Positions 36,724-45,908 of a stretch of DNA of 63,616 nucleotides are shown piece after piece. Below the pieces are notes generated by a model, which was not told the DNA's origin, searched no databases, and saw only the letters and a program-made list of their open reading frames with translations. How positions within the stretch are numbered: position 1 is the first letter of the stretch; each line of letters opens with the position of its first letter. A program made the position numbers and the translations under genes. The stretch comes from Myxococcales bacterium (GTDB taxonomy: Bacteria; Myxococcota_A; UBA9042), in assembly GCA_009692425.1 (NCBI GenBank), contig SHZF01000020.1, positions 1 through 63,616 on the forward strand. The letters run 5' to 3'.

Positions 36724-38193
36724 ATGAAATCCAAGCCCGCCGCCGTCCCGGGTCGCGCACTCGCAGGCTGGCTTTGCGCCGCGGCCCTGGCGAGCGCGGG
36801 GTGTTCGGACGGCCCGGCCGAACCACCGGGCTTCGCATCGGGCAACGGCTTCGGAGCCTTGCCGACGGTCGGGCCGACGATCGGGCCGACGATCGGCGAC
36901 GCAGGGAAGACAGACGGCGACGGCACACCGAGCAGCGACACACGCGGCCGGTCAGGGGACGCGCGCACACCGGAAGATGGCGACCCCGCACAAGAGGACG
37001 CAGGTTCGGTGCCCGAGGACGCCGATCCGGTTGCCGCAGATGGCGGCGGCCCACAGGCAGACGGCGCGGCAACGCGGGGCGGCTCCGATGGACCGGCGCC
37101 CGCACCGGATGGCTCGAGCAGCGCGGGCGACGCCGACGATGCCGGAAAAGACGTTGCCCCCGGCGACACCTGGGCCGACGACCTGCCGTGGTGGCAGAAG
37201 CCTCTGCCGGGCGAAGACGCCTCGACCGTCACCGGGCCCGACGCAGGCCCTGTCGGCAGCGCCGACGTCGACGACAAGACCAAGGCAACCGGGCTGTGCC
37301 AGTCCTCCTACACCCAAACACCGGTCGAACTGACGTTGGGCGGTGGCGGCAAGGTCGACATCATCGTCTTCGTCGATACGTCGGGCTCCATGTCGCAAGA
37401 AACAAAGTGGCTGAAGACGAACCTGAACGCGTTCGCCAACTATATCCAGCAGAAAAACATTGACTTCCACCTGATCTTGATTGGGTCTGGCACCGGGGCG
37501 TTCGACATCTGCATCGCGCCCCCGCTCGGCGGCATCGGCTGCACCGGCAACGGCGCCAACTACTGGCCCGTGAAGAAGCCCGTGTATTCGACTGACGGCT
37601 TGCAGAAGATGGTCACGTACTACCCGGACTACAAGCCGTTCCTGCGCGCAGACGTTGCCAAGAATTTCGTGGCCGTGACCGACGACAACAGTTCGATGAG
37701 CGCTGTCGCATTCAAGGCCGCACTGGCGAAGTTGCCGCTCGACCCGGGATTCCCAAACGGTTTCATCATGCACGGCATCTACGCGTTCGGTCCGTTGGCC
37801 AACGGGTGCCCGACCGGGGCGGCCAAGGGAACCGTCTACGACACGCTGGTGGCCGAAACCGGCGGAGCGAAGTTCCAGGTGTGCCTGGCGGACTGGACTC
37901 CGATCTTCCCCGAATTGGCCAAGGGCATCATCGCGACCGCCAAGGCCGAGTGCACGTACGCCATCCAGGTGCCGCCGGGCAAGGTGATGATCCCGAGTCT
38001 CGTCAAGGTGAACCACGTCGACGGCGAGAACTTCATCGGCCTGACGAAGATCGCCAACGGGGCCGCGTGTCAGCAGACGCCGAACGGTTGGTACTTCGAC
38101 GACCCGACCAAGCCCGTGACCGTGACTGTGTGCCCGACCGCTTGCAACGCGTTCGTGGGCGGCAAGATCGCGTTCAACTTCGGCTGTATCTGA
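36724..38193 (+). CDS. VWA-domain lipoprotein
   Basis: 489 residues from the ATG at 36724. The lipobox is SAGC followed by SDGP. A linker of about 180 residues rich in Asp, Ala, Gly, Pro and Thr follows. A von Willebrand A fold begins near residue 215 (KVDIIVFVDTSGSMSQETKWLKTNL): the DTSGSMS motif is an intact MIDAS metal site. About ten cysteines occur in the domain (e.g. GIGCTGNG, ANGCPTG), suggesting disulfides and an extracellular place. Bacterial VWA lipoproteins of this kind mediate adhesion or protein contacts; the ligand is unknown. The last 20 bp overlap the convergent MFS gene. Confidence 0.85.
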   Translation: MKSKPAAVPGRALAGWLCAAALASAGCSDGPAEPPGFASGNGFGALPTVGPTIGPTIGDAGKTDGDGTPSSDTRGRSGDARTPEDGDPAQEDAGSVPEDADPVAADGGGPQADGAATRGGSDGPAPAPDGSSSAGDADDAGKDVAPGDTWADDLPWWQKPLPGEDASTVTGPDAGPVGSADVDDKTKATGLCQSSYTQTPVELTLGGGGKVDIIVFVDTSGSMSQETKWLKTNLNAFANYIQQKNIDFHLILIGSGTGAFDICIAPPLGGIGCTGNGANYWPVKKPVYSTDGLQKMVTYYPDYKPFLRADVAKNFVAVTDDNSSMSAVAFKAALAKLPLDPGFPNGFIMHGIYAFGPLANGCPTGAAKGTVYDTLVAETGGAKFQVCLADWTPIFPELAKGIIATAKAECTYAIQVPPGKVMIPSLVKVNHVDGENFIGLTKIANGAACQQTPNGWYFDDPTKPVTVTVCPTACNAFVGGKIAFNFGCI

Positions 38194-39364
38194 CGTCCAG
38201 TGCCCAGCGGGTCGCCGCGACGGCAAAGGCGACCGACAGCGCGGTGCCCGCCGCGAACGTGATCGGGTAGCCCAGCGCCTCGCACACGGGTCCCGACAGC
38301 CAGCCCGCTGGCGCCTTGCCGATCACTTCGATGGCGGCGAGTGCAGTGAAGTGGGAAGCGCCGATGCGCCGGTCGACTCGTCCCATCATCCACGCGAACA
38401 TCGCCGTGGTCAGCGCGCCGCCACCGACGTGTTCCGCCAGCGTGACGCCGATCACAGCATGGGCGCCCGGGTGCCCAACGGCGGCCAGCCAGACCTCGCC
38501 GACCAGCGCAGGCAGCCGCAGCCACGCGCACAGGATGACTGCCCGCCCTGTGCCGTGGGCCGACGCCAGCCAGCCGCCGAGCGCCGAGCCGCCCAGCGAC
38601 GCGGCCATGCCCCAGGTGCCCATCCACAGGCCGATTTGCGCCGCCTGGAAGCCGGCATCGACGAGGAATGGCTTCATCATCGCGTCGATGGCGGCCTCGC
38701 CGAGCTTGTAGGTCGCCGTCAGCCCGATCGTGACCGCCGCGCCGGGCACGGTCAGCGCCCGCAGCAGGGCCTGAAAGACGTCGGCCAGGTGCTCCGGTTG
38801 TGCCGCTGCCGTGACGGGTCGCCCCACGGGGATCAGGCTCGTGACCAGCAGCACGGCGGCAAACAGCGCGCCCATCGCTGCAAACGTCCCGCTCCAGCCG
38901 AAGTCGCCGCTCAACCACACGAGCACGCCGCCGCCCGTCAGCATGCCAACCTTGTAGCCGACGACCTGCGCGGCATTGCCCCAGCCGAGTCGCTCGGGCG
39001 GCAGGAGGTCGATGGCGAGCCCGTCGACGGCGATGTCCTGCGTGGCGGCGCACAGGTTCAGCACTGCGACGAGCGTGAGCACTGCGGCCAGCCCACCCGC
39101 ATCGACGACGGCCGCGCCCAGGAAGGCGAACAGCGCGAGCGCGGCCTGGCACGCGGCGATCCAGCGCCGGCGGCTGCCCCACCGATCGACGAGCGGCGCC
39201 CACAGCGGCTTGAGCATCCACGGCAAGGCGATGACGCCGGCCAGCGAGATCTGGCTCAGGGTCGCTCCGTGCTCGCGCATCCACACCGGCAACGCGGTCG
39301 CCTGGAAGCCGAACGGCAGCCCTTGGGCGACGTAGAGCAACGCAAGTAGGGAAACAGGGCGCAC
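38174..39364 (-). CDS. MFS permease, AmpG-like
   Basis: 396 residues with a GTG start at 39364 and about twelve membrane helices. The motif ATQDIAVDGLAIDLLPPERLGWGNAAQ after helix 4 and the loop DRWGSRRRWI after helix 2 fit the AmpG/PAT branch of the major facilitator superfamily. Members move muropeptides (AmpG) or acetyl-CoA and related solutes. Because AmpG and siblings share these motifs, the substrate is uncertain; muropeptide import for cell-wall recycling is the best guess. No beta-lactamase or recycling amidase gene is nearby. Confidence 0.8.
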   Translation of the reverse strand: MRPVSLLALLYVAQGLPFGFQATALPVWMREHGATLSQISLAGVIALPWMLKPLWAPLVDRWGSRRRWIAACQAALALFAFLGAAVVDAGGLAAVLTLVAVLNLCAATQDIAVDGLAIDLLPPERLGWGNAAQVVGYKVGMLTGGGVLVWLSGDFGWSGTFAAMGALFAAVLLVTSLIPVGRPVTAAAQPEHLADVFQALLRALTVPGAAVTIGLTATYKLGEAAIDAMMKPFLVDAGFQAAQIGLWMGTWGMAASLGGSALGGWLASAHGTGRAVILCAWLRLPALVGEVWLAAVGHPGAHAVIGVTLAEHVGGGALTTAMFAWMMGRVDRRIGASHFTALAAIEVIGKAPAGWLSGPVCEALGYPITFAAGTALSVAFAVAATRWALDVRYSRS

Positions 39365-39454
39365 CGGGCTACGGTATGGACTTTCGCCGCACGTCGTCTA
39401 CCCTACGCGGGCGTTTTTCCGGAGCGCCAAGCACGTTTTTCGCAGGAGTCGACC

Positions 39455-40318
39455 ATGCCCCACCTTGTACGCAGCGGCCTCATCCAATGTGGCAATCCGA
39501 TCAACGACGAGACGCGCCCCGTCGCCGAAATCCAGAAGGCGATGCTCGACAAGCACGTGCCGCTCATCGAGGAGGCCGGGCGCCGTGGCGTGCAGATCCT
39601 GTGCCTGCAGGAAATCTTCAACGGCCCGTACTTCTGCCCCGGTCAGGACCGCCGTTGGTACGCCGCCGCCGAAGAGGTGCCGGGACCGACCACGCAGTTC
39701 CTTGCCGAGTTCGCCAAGAAGCACCAGATGGTCATCGTCGTGCCGGTCTACGAGAAAGCGATGCGCGGATTCTTCTACAACACGGCCGCAGTCATCGATG
39801 CCGACGGCACCTACCTCGGCAAGTACCGCAAGACGCACATCCCGCAGACGTCGGGCTTCTGGGAGAAGTTCTTCTTCACGCCCGGCAACCTCGGCTACCC
39901 CGTGTTCAAGACAAAATATGCGACGATCGGCGTGTACATCTGCTACGACCGGCACTTTCCCGAAGGAGCGCGCGCACTTGGCCTCAATGGCGCCGAGATC
40001 GTCTACAACCCGTCGGCGACTGTCGCGGGTTTGAGCCAGTATTTGTGGAAGCTCGAGCAGCCCGCCCACGCTGTCGCCAACGGCTACTACGTCGGCGCCA
40101 TCAACCGGGTGGGCGTCGAGGCCCCTTGGAACATCGGCAAGTTCTACGGTTCTTCCTACTTCGTGAACCCGCGCGGCCAGATCATCGCGTGCGCCTCGGA
40201 GGACCAGGACGAACTCGTCGTCGCCGACCTCGACCTCGACATGATCGACGAGGTGCGGCAGGTGTGGCAGTTCTACCGCGACCGCCGGCCCGACGCGTAC
40301 GGCGACCTGACGCGCTAG
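39455..40318 (+). CDS. Beta-ureidopropionase / N-carbamoyl-beta-alanine amidohydrolase (nitrilase family)
   Basis: 287 residues; AGGAG lies nine bases before the ATG. It hydrolyses N-carbamoyl-beta-alanine to beta-alanine, CO2 and ammonia. The nitrilase triad is complete: Glu53 (CLQEIFNGPYF), Lys126 (KYRKTHIPQ) and Cys163 (VYICYDRHFPE). Residues such as QTSGFWEKFFF and the neighbouring dihydropyrimidinase support the ureidopropionase assignment over other nitrilase-family amidases; N-carbamoylputrescine amidase is the main alternative. It is first in a three-gene plus-strand set for pyrimidine/beta-alanine breakdown, separated by 87 bp from the next gene. Confidence 0.88.
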   Translation: MPHLVRSGLIQCGNPINDETRPVAEIQKAMLDKHVPLIEEAGRRGVQILCLQEIFNGPYFCPGQDRRWYAAAEEVPGPTTQFLAEFAKKHQMVIVVPVYEKAMRGFFYNTAAVIDADGTYLGKYRKTHIPQTSGFWEKFFFTPGNLGYPVFKTKYATIGVYICYDRHFPEGARALGLNGAEIVYNPSATVAGLSQYLWKLEQPAHAVANGYYVGAINRVGVEAPWNIGKFYGSSYFVNPRGQIIACASEDQDELVVADLDLDMIDEVRQVWQFYRDRRPDAYGDLTR

Positions 40319-40405
40319 TCCCGGCGACCTCACTTTTGGAGCCGGCAGCCTCACTGCGCTCTGTATATTCCGTTTGACGAATCCACGGTCAGATAGGAGA
40401 TCGTC

Positions 40406-41800
40406 ATGTCCATCCTCATCCGCAATGGCCGCATCGTGACGGCCGTGGACGACTACTTCGCCGACGTGTTCATCGTCGGCGAGCGCATCGCGCAAATCGG
40501 CACCGGCTTGCAGGTGCACGCCGATCAGGAGATCGACGCGACCGGCAAGCTCGTGCTGCCTGGCGGCATCGACCCGCACACGCACCTCGACATGCCGTTC
40601 GGCGGCACGACGTCGGCCGACGACTTCGACACGGGCACGGTCGCGGCGGCGTTCGGCGGCACGACGACGGTCATCGACTTCGCCATCCAGACCAAGGGCC
40701 AGTCGACGATCGCGGGGCTCGACGCATGGCACGCCAAGGCCGAGGGCAAGGCGACGATCGACTACGGCTTCCACATGATCGTCACCGACATGGCGGACGA
40801 ACGCTTGCCGGAACTGGAGCGCCTCGCGACCGAGGGCGTGACGTCCTACAAGCTGTTCATGGCCTACCCGGGCGTGCTGTACGTCGACGACGGCACGCTG
40901 TACCGGGCATTTCGCCAGGCCGGCGCGAACGGCACGCGCATCTGCATGCACGCCGAAAACGGCATCGTCATCGACGAGATCGTCAAGGCGGCCGTCAAGG
41001 ACGGGCACAAGGACCCCATCTACCATGCGCTGACGCGGCCGACGCGGCTCGAAGCCGAGGGTGTCCACCGTGCGATTGCCATTGCGGAGGTCGCCAACGT
41101 GCCCCTCTACATCGTCCACCTGTCGTCGGCGGATGCGCTGGAGCAGGTCAGGTTGGGGCGTGCGCGCGGCGTGGACGTGATCGCGGAGACCTGCCCCCAG
41201 TACCTCCTGCTCGACGACGACTACTACCGCAAGCCGAATTTCGAGGGAGCCAAGTGGGTAATGACCCCGGCCCTGCGCCAGAAGTGGAACCAGGATGTGC
41301 TGTGGCGCGGACTGAAATTCCAAGAGTTGGCCACCGTTGCGACCGATCACTGCCCGTTCTGCTTCAAGGGGCAGAAGGAACTCGGGCTCGACTCGTTCAC
41401 GAAAATCCCCAACGGCGCCCCCGGTGTCGAGAATCGCATGGTGCTGCTCTACCACCACGGCGTGAACGCAGGGCGCATCTCCCTGAATCGCTTCGTGGAG
41501 ATCACGTCGACCACGGCAGCCAAGACGTTTGGCCTGTTCCCGCGCAAGGGCACGATTGCCGTCGGTTCCGATGCCGATGTGGTGGTTTTCGATCCGAACC
41601 GCAAGATGACGATTTCGCATGGTAATCCCCTGACGCACCACATGCGTACTGACTATTCGGCGTACGAGGGCTTCGAGGTGCAGGGCTGGTGCGACGTCGT
41701 GATGAGCCGCGGCCGCGTCGTGGTGCGCGACGGCAAGCTCGAAACGCATGGGGGCGGGCGGTTCGTGAAGCGGGCGCGCGCGGGCGAACTGCTGCGGTAG
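40406..41800 (+). CDS. Dihydropyrimidinase
   Basis: 464 residues; AGGAGA lies upstream of the ATG. It opens dihydrouracil/dihydrothymine to N-carbamoyl-beta-amino acids. The binuclear metal site is visible: His58 and His60 (GGIDPHTHLDMPFGG), the carboxylated Lys149 (VTSYKLFMAYPG), metal-binding His in MHAENG and YIVHLSSADA, and Asp in VATDHCPFC. The C-terminal strand cap (GTIAVGSDADVVVFDPNRK) is normal. The substrate assignment over hydantoinase rests on the adjacent ureidopropionase. The stretch before it (40319-40405) has two near copies of CCGGCxxCCTCACT, perhaps part of a promoter. Confidence 0.92.
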   Translation: MSILIRNGRIVTAVDDYFADVFIVGERIAQIGTGLQVHADQEIDATGKLVLPGGIDPHTHLDMPFGGTTSADDFDTGTVAAAFGGTTTVIDFAIQTKGQSTIAGLDAWHAKAEGKATIDYGFHMIVTDMADERLPELERLATEGVTSYKLFMAYPGVLYVDDGTLYRAFRQAGANGTRICMHAENGIVIDEIVKAAVKDGHKDPIYHALTRPTRLEAEGVHRAIAIAEVANVPLYIVHLSSADALEQVRLGRARGVDVIAETCPQYLLLDDDYYRKPNFEGAKWVMTPALRQKWNQDVLWRGLKFQELATVATDHCPFCFKGQKELGLDSFTKIPNGAPGVENRMVLLYHHGVNAGRISLNRFVEITSTTAAKTFGLFPRKGTIAVGSDADVVVFDPNRKMTISHGNPLTHHMRTDYSAYEGFEVQGWCDVVMSRGRVVVRDGKLETHGGGRFVKRARAGELLR

Positions 41801-41896
41801 GGCAAAGGCGCGGCTGCGCTGGTGTGCCCTGACAATCTCCATGACTTGGATGACGTGGCACCGTAGAGTGTGTGCCCCAACCCTGCGGATTTTTCC

Positions 41897-43432
41897 ATGA
41901 ACCCGAACCCGATCGCGACCCCGAACGACGCCGCCTCCGCAGTGCCAAAGTACCCCGTGCGCGGCTATGGCTTTGCTGAGTACGCGACCGCCCGCAACTG
42001 GATCGGAGGTCGGCTCGTCGAGTCGTCTACCGGTCAGACCAGTTCGGTCGAGAATCCGCGCTACGGCCGCACGATGGGCCACGTCGCGCTGTCGGGCGTG
42101 GCGGACGTCGAGGCGGCGGGCGCGGCGGCCAAGCTCGCCTTGCCGGGCTGGCGCTCGACACCGATGCGGGAGCGGGCGCAAGTGCTGCACCGCCTCAAGG
42201 GTCTGCTCGAGCGCGACCTCGACGAACTGTGCTGGCTGCTGAGCGCCGAAAACGGCAAGACCTGGGCAGAGGCGAAGGGCGACATCGAGAAGGGCATCGA
42301 GTGCATCGAGTTCGCCTGCGCGCTGCCGATGATGGCCGACGGCGGCGGGCTCGACGTGTCGCGCGGCGTGCACTGCGAGGTCGTCTACGAGCCGGTTGGG
42401 ATCGTGGCCGGCATCGTGCCGTTCAATTTCCCCATGATGGTGCCGCTCTGGATGATTCCAAACGCGCTGGTGGCGGGCAACGCGTTCATCCTGAAGCCGA
42501 GCGAGGTCGTGCCGTTCGGCGCGCTGCGGCTGGGCGCGTACCTGCGCGAGGCCGGGCTGCCCGACGGCATCTTCCAGACGGTGAACGGCGCCCGCGACGC
42601 GGTCGAGGCGGTCGTCGAGCACCCGGACATCGGCGCAGTCGGCTTCGTGGGATCGACCAAGGTGGCCCGCATCGTCTACGGGCGCGCCACTGCGCTGGGC
42701 AAGCGCGCGCTCTGCCTCGGCGGGGCGAAGAACCATGTGCTGGTGGTGCCCGACGCCGACATGGAACTGACCGCCGGCAACGTGGTCGCGTCGAGCTTCG
42801 GCTGTGCGGGGCAGCGCTGCATGGCGAGTTCGCTGATGGTCGCCGTCGGGCCGACGCAGCGCATCGTCGACGGGATCGTGCAGCACGCGCGCAAGATCCG
42901 GCTCGGCGAGGACATGGGGGCCGTGATTTCGGCGGCGGCCAAGGTGCGCATCGAGCAGTACATCGCCGACGCGCAGGCGGCCGGTGCCCAGGTGCTGATC
43001 GACGGACGCGGGGCGAGTGTCGCGGGTTGCGAAGGCGGCCACTGGGTCGGGCCGACGCTACTCGACCACGTGCGGCCCACCATGCCGGCGGCGTGCGAGG
43101 AGATTTTCGGGCCGGTGCTCAGCATCGTGCGAACGGCGACGCTCGACGAGGCGATCGCGGTGCAGAATCAGAACGCCTACGGCAACGGGGCGGCGATCTT
43201 CACCTCGTCGGGGGCGATCGCGCGCTACGCGGCGGAGCGGCTGACGGCCGGGATGGTGGGCATCAACGTGGGCGTGCCGGTGCCGCGCGAGCCGTTCGCG
43301 TTCGGCGGGTACAAGGACTCGAAGTTTGGGCACGGCGACCTGACGGGATTCGAGGGGTTTCAGTTTTGGAGCAAGGCCAAGAAGATCACGACGAAGTGGT
43401 CGCTGCAGGCGGATGCTTCGTGGATGTCGTAG
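41897..43432 (+). CDS. mmsA: CoA-acylating (methyl)malonate-semialdehyde dehydrogenase
   Basis: 511 residues from the ATG at 41897. It oxidises malonate or methylmalonate semialdehyde with CoA and NAD+ to acetyl- or propionyl-CoA and CO2. The aldehyde dehydrogenase plan is clear: VGIVAGIVPFNFPMMVPLWMIP, VGSTKVARIVYGRA, catalytic Cys in FGCAGQRCMASS and EEIFGPVLSIVR. The general-base Glu of ordinary ALDHs is replaced by Asn in LGGAKNHVLV, a hallmark of the CoA-acylating MmsA group. Next to ureidopropionase and dihydropyrimidinase it most likely finishes beta-alanine catabolism from uracil. The aminotransferase and dihydropyrimidine dehydrogenase are not in the window. Confidence 0.92.
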   Translation: MNPNPIATPNDAASAVPKYPVRGYGFAEYATARNWIGGRLVESSTGQTSSVENPRYGRTMGHVALSGVADVEAAGAAAKLALPGWRSTPMRERAQVLHRLKGLLERDLDELCWLLSAENGKTWAEAKGDIEKGIECIEFACALPMMADGGGLDVSRGVHCEVVYEPVGIVAGIVPFNFPMMVPLWMIPNALVAGNAFILKPSEVVPFGALRLGAYLREAGLPDGIFQTVNGARDAVEAVVEHPDIGAVGFVGSTKVARIVYGRATALGKRALCLGGAKNHVLVVPDADMELTAGNVVASSFGCAGQRCMASSLMVAVGPTQRIVDGIVQHARKIRLGEDMGAVISAAAKVRIEQYIADAQAAGAQVLIDGRGASVAGCEGGHWVGPTLLDHVRPTMPAACEEIFGPVLSIVRTATLDEAIAVQNQNAYGNGAAIFTSSGAIARYAAERLTAGMVGINVGVPVPREPFAFGGYKDSKFGHGDLTGFEGFQFWSKAKKITTKWSLQADASWMS

Positions 43433-43496
43433 GGAGGCACGCGACTCTGCGCAATCCCACAGTCGAAGCCACGCCGAATGCGTCCAGAACCCTCCA

Positions 43497-43677
43497 TCAA
43501 AACGGGATGTCATCGTCATCACCCCAAGGCAGGCTCATCAGCCTTGCCTGCCATTGGGAGGGCTCGTCGTCGTCGTCGAGGTGTTCGGCACAGCAAGGGC
43601 GGTCGCAGACGAACGGCCGGTCGATGGCGGGCGGTGGGGAGTGGGGGTTACTGCAGGCGTCAACTTGTCCACGACCA
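43497..43677 (-). other. Start-less frame ending in an SSB-like acidic tail
   Basis: In the 245-bp spacer between mmsA and the TonB-receptor stop, one minus frame reads FVCDRPCCAEHLDDDDEPSQ and finishes MSLPWGDDDDIPF then TGA (43499-43497). DDDIPF is the classic protein-interaction tip of single-stranded DNA-binding proteins. No OB-fold and no start codon except the ATG of the final 13 residues are present, so this may be an SSB-gene remnant or a chance match. Confidence 0.35.
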
Positions 43678-45840
43678 CTAAAACAGCGCGCGCACGCCGC
43701 CCTGCAGCGAGCGCCCCGGTTCGGGCAGGCCGAACGACGGCAAGGCCAGGGTGTTCAGGGCGTTGTCGATCCGGCCGTACACCTCTAGCGTGCGGGCGGC
43801 GTCCGCTCCGTAGCGCACCACGTAGCTGGCGCGCGCATTCACGAGCGCATACGGGTCGAGTCGCTCCAGCGCGTCGCCCAGGTTGAACGACCACGCGGGA
43901 CCGATCAGGCTCGCTTGCAGGAGTCCTGTGAATCCGGTCGGCGGTTCCCAGGCTCCCGTCAGCGTCGCCACCGCGCTCGGTCGCCTCTCCAGGTGCTTGG
44001 TGAAATCCTGGCGCGCCGGATCGTAGGCGTCTATGGCCATGACCGCTCCGTGTCCCGTCAACGCGACGTGCCGCCAGGGCCGCAGCCGCGCCAGCGCCTC
44101 GACGCCGAGTACCGAGCTCGCGATGTCGGCCAGGCCGAACCGCACGCCGCCGGCCAGGTTGTAGCGCTGGTCTTTCTTCACGTTCGTCACGGCGCCGGCC
44201 GGGTCCGTTTCCTGGACGGTCACCTTGCGCTTGTCGAGCGTTGCGCGGGTCAGCGTGGCGAAGCCCGTGAGCTCGCATTCGACCTGTGCTCCACTGTACG
44301 CCAGCCCCACCTCGCCGAGCGCGTTCGACTCGGGCTGTAGGTGCGGATTGGGGGCAAACTTGTTGAGCGCGGCGCCGTAGAGCTCACGCTGGGTCGGAAA
44401 CCGGCTCTTGTGGCCCGCCGAAGCGCGCAGGTACAGGCCTGGTTGGAGCGTCAGCGTCGCGCCCAGGTTGCCGGACCAGTCGCCGAAGTCGGGCGGCGCT
44501 GTCAACGTACCGAACTTGTCGATGTCCGTCATGATCACTGTGTCGTAGCCGGCGCCCGCCTTGACCACCAGCCGCGCGGCGGCCTGCCACTCGTACTCCG
44601 CGCCCGCCGACGCGATGTGCTGGGCAAAGTGCTGGTTTGGCTTGGCGGTCTCCGTGCCGGCGCTCACGTCGGCATCCACCTGGTCGTGGTTGGCCACCAA
44701 TTCACTGAGGGCACCGCGCAGCGTGCCCGGTCCTGCGGCGCGCTGGACTGCCAACCGCGCGCCCAAGCTGCCATCCAGGTCGTGCTGCGACGCCTTGCGC
44801 CCTGCGGGAGCAAACGAGGCGTCTGTATAGCTGTCGATCGATTGCGCGAATCGCTGCGCCCACGCCGTCGCCCGCACCTCGCCCATGCCCGCGTCTAGCG
44901 GCAAGAAATACGATGCGATCGCCAGGCTGTGCTCCCACAGCGGATACCGCCAGAACCGCAGCGCCGCAAACGCCGGGTCGGCCGGGTCCTTGTGGCCCTC
45001 GACCGGAGCACCCTTGGCGCTGTCCAGGTGCAGCAGCGTGAGCGCGACCCTGGCCTCGCCCGGCAGGTCGCGACTTGCCCGTACCAGCGCGTTGAAGCCA
45101 CGCCCATCGGTGTTGTTGCGCTCGGTGACCTGGGGATTCGAGTGCGGCGTCGCGCGCACGTCCGGGCGCGCGGTTGACGGGAGCGCCACATTGCCGTGCT
45201 GTACCCAACCCAGCGCGCCGGCCAGGTGCCAGGCGCCGTGGTTGGACGTGGCCGCAGCGGCCCCGCCGAGGCGCTGCGACGTGCCCCCGAACGCCGAAAA
45301 GTCAGCGTGTGTGCCCGGCCTGGCGTCCGCGCGGCCCAGCAGGTTCACGCTGCCGCCCACGCCGTTCGCTCCCCACAGCACCGAACTGGCGCCTTTCGCC
45401 ACGGTCATCGAGCCGACCATCGCGGCGGGCACGAGGCTGGTGTCGATGGCGTAGTCCCAGGGCACCTGGAGTGGGGCACCGTCGAAAAACAGCGCCACTT
45501 GGCGTTCGCCGGCCCCGCGCACATAGAAAAAAGTCTCGCCGCGCGAGTTCGTCGGCGCCGTGACGGCGGGGATGGTGCGGCCGAGATCGACCAGGTTGCG
45601 CGGGTCCTGGCGCGCGACTTCTGATTGCAGAATACGCTGTTCCGTCACTGCGCCAACCGTGGGACGGCGGGCGCCCACGACGATTTCTCCGAGCAGGAAT
45701 GGCGCCTCGATGGTCGGCAGTGGCTCCCCTGCGGGAATGGTGCGCGATACCGGCTCGGGCAGGTCCGCAGGTTGGCTCCAGCCCGGCGCGGCTATGACGT
45801 GGCCCGCGACGAGGATTGTGGCGCACCATGAAGATTTCAT
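43678..45840 (-). CDS. TonB-dependent outer-membrane receptor
   Basis: 720 residues from the ATG at 45840 (signal peptide ending near GWSQ). The plug domain runs from about residue 50: FLLGEIVVGARRPT, DLGRTIPAV, FFYVRGAGERQVALFFDGAP and VAKGASSVLWGANGVGGSVNL. The 22-strand barrel follows, with periodic GxxxxL-type strands and a terminal Phe (RALF). No TonB or ABC transporter is adjacent and no ligand-specific motif is clear; siderophore, cobalamin or carbohydrate are all possible. It follows the GT4 gene by 68 bp on the same strand. No riboswitch is seen in that gap. Confidence 0.88.
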   Translation of the reverse strand: MKSSWCATILVAGHVIAAPGWSQPADLPEPVSRTIPAGEPLPTIEAPFLLGEIVVGARRPTVGAVTEQRILQSEVARQDPRNLVDLGRTIPAVTAPTNSRGETFFYVRGAGERQVALFFDGAPLQVPWDYAIDTSLVPAAMVGSMTVAKGASSVLWGANGVGGSVNLLGRADARPGTHADFSAFGGTSQRLGGAAAATSNHGAWHLAGALGWVQHGNVALPSTARPDVRATPHSNPQVTERNNTDGRGFNALVRASRDLPGEARVALTLLHLDSAKGAPVEGHKDPADPAFAALRFWRYPLWEHSLAIASYFLPLDAGMGEVRATAWAQRFAQSIDSYTDASFAPAGRKASQHDLDGSLGARLAVQRAAGPGTLRGALSELVANHDQVDADVSAGTETAKPNQHFAQHIASAGAEYEWQAAARLVVKAGAGYDTVIMTDIDKFGTLTAPPDFGDWSGNLGATLTLQPGLYLRASAGHKSRFPTQRELYGAALNKFAPNPHLQPESNALGEVGLAYSGAQVECELTGFATLTRATLDKRKVTVQETDPAGAVTNVKKDQRYNLAGGVRFGLADIASSVLGVEALARLRPWRHVALTGHGAVMAIDAYDPARQDFTKHLERRPSAVATLTGAWEPPTGFTGLLQASLIGPAWSFNLGDALERLDPYALVNARASYVVRYGADAARTLEVYGRIDNALNTLALPSFGLPEPGRSLQGGVRALF

Positions 45841-45908
45841 GAAGATGGCCGATGCACCTGCGGGGCGCTGGCCGTCCTTTTGGCAGGAAACCGCTCGCGT
45901 GCCAAGGG

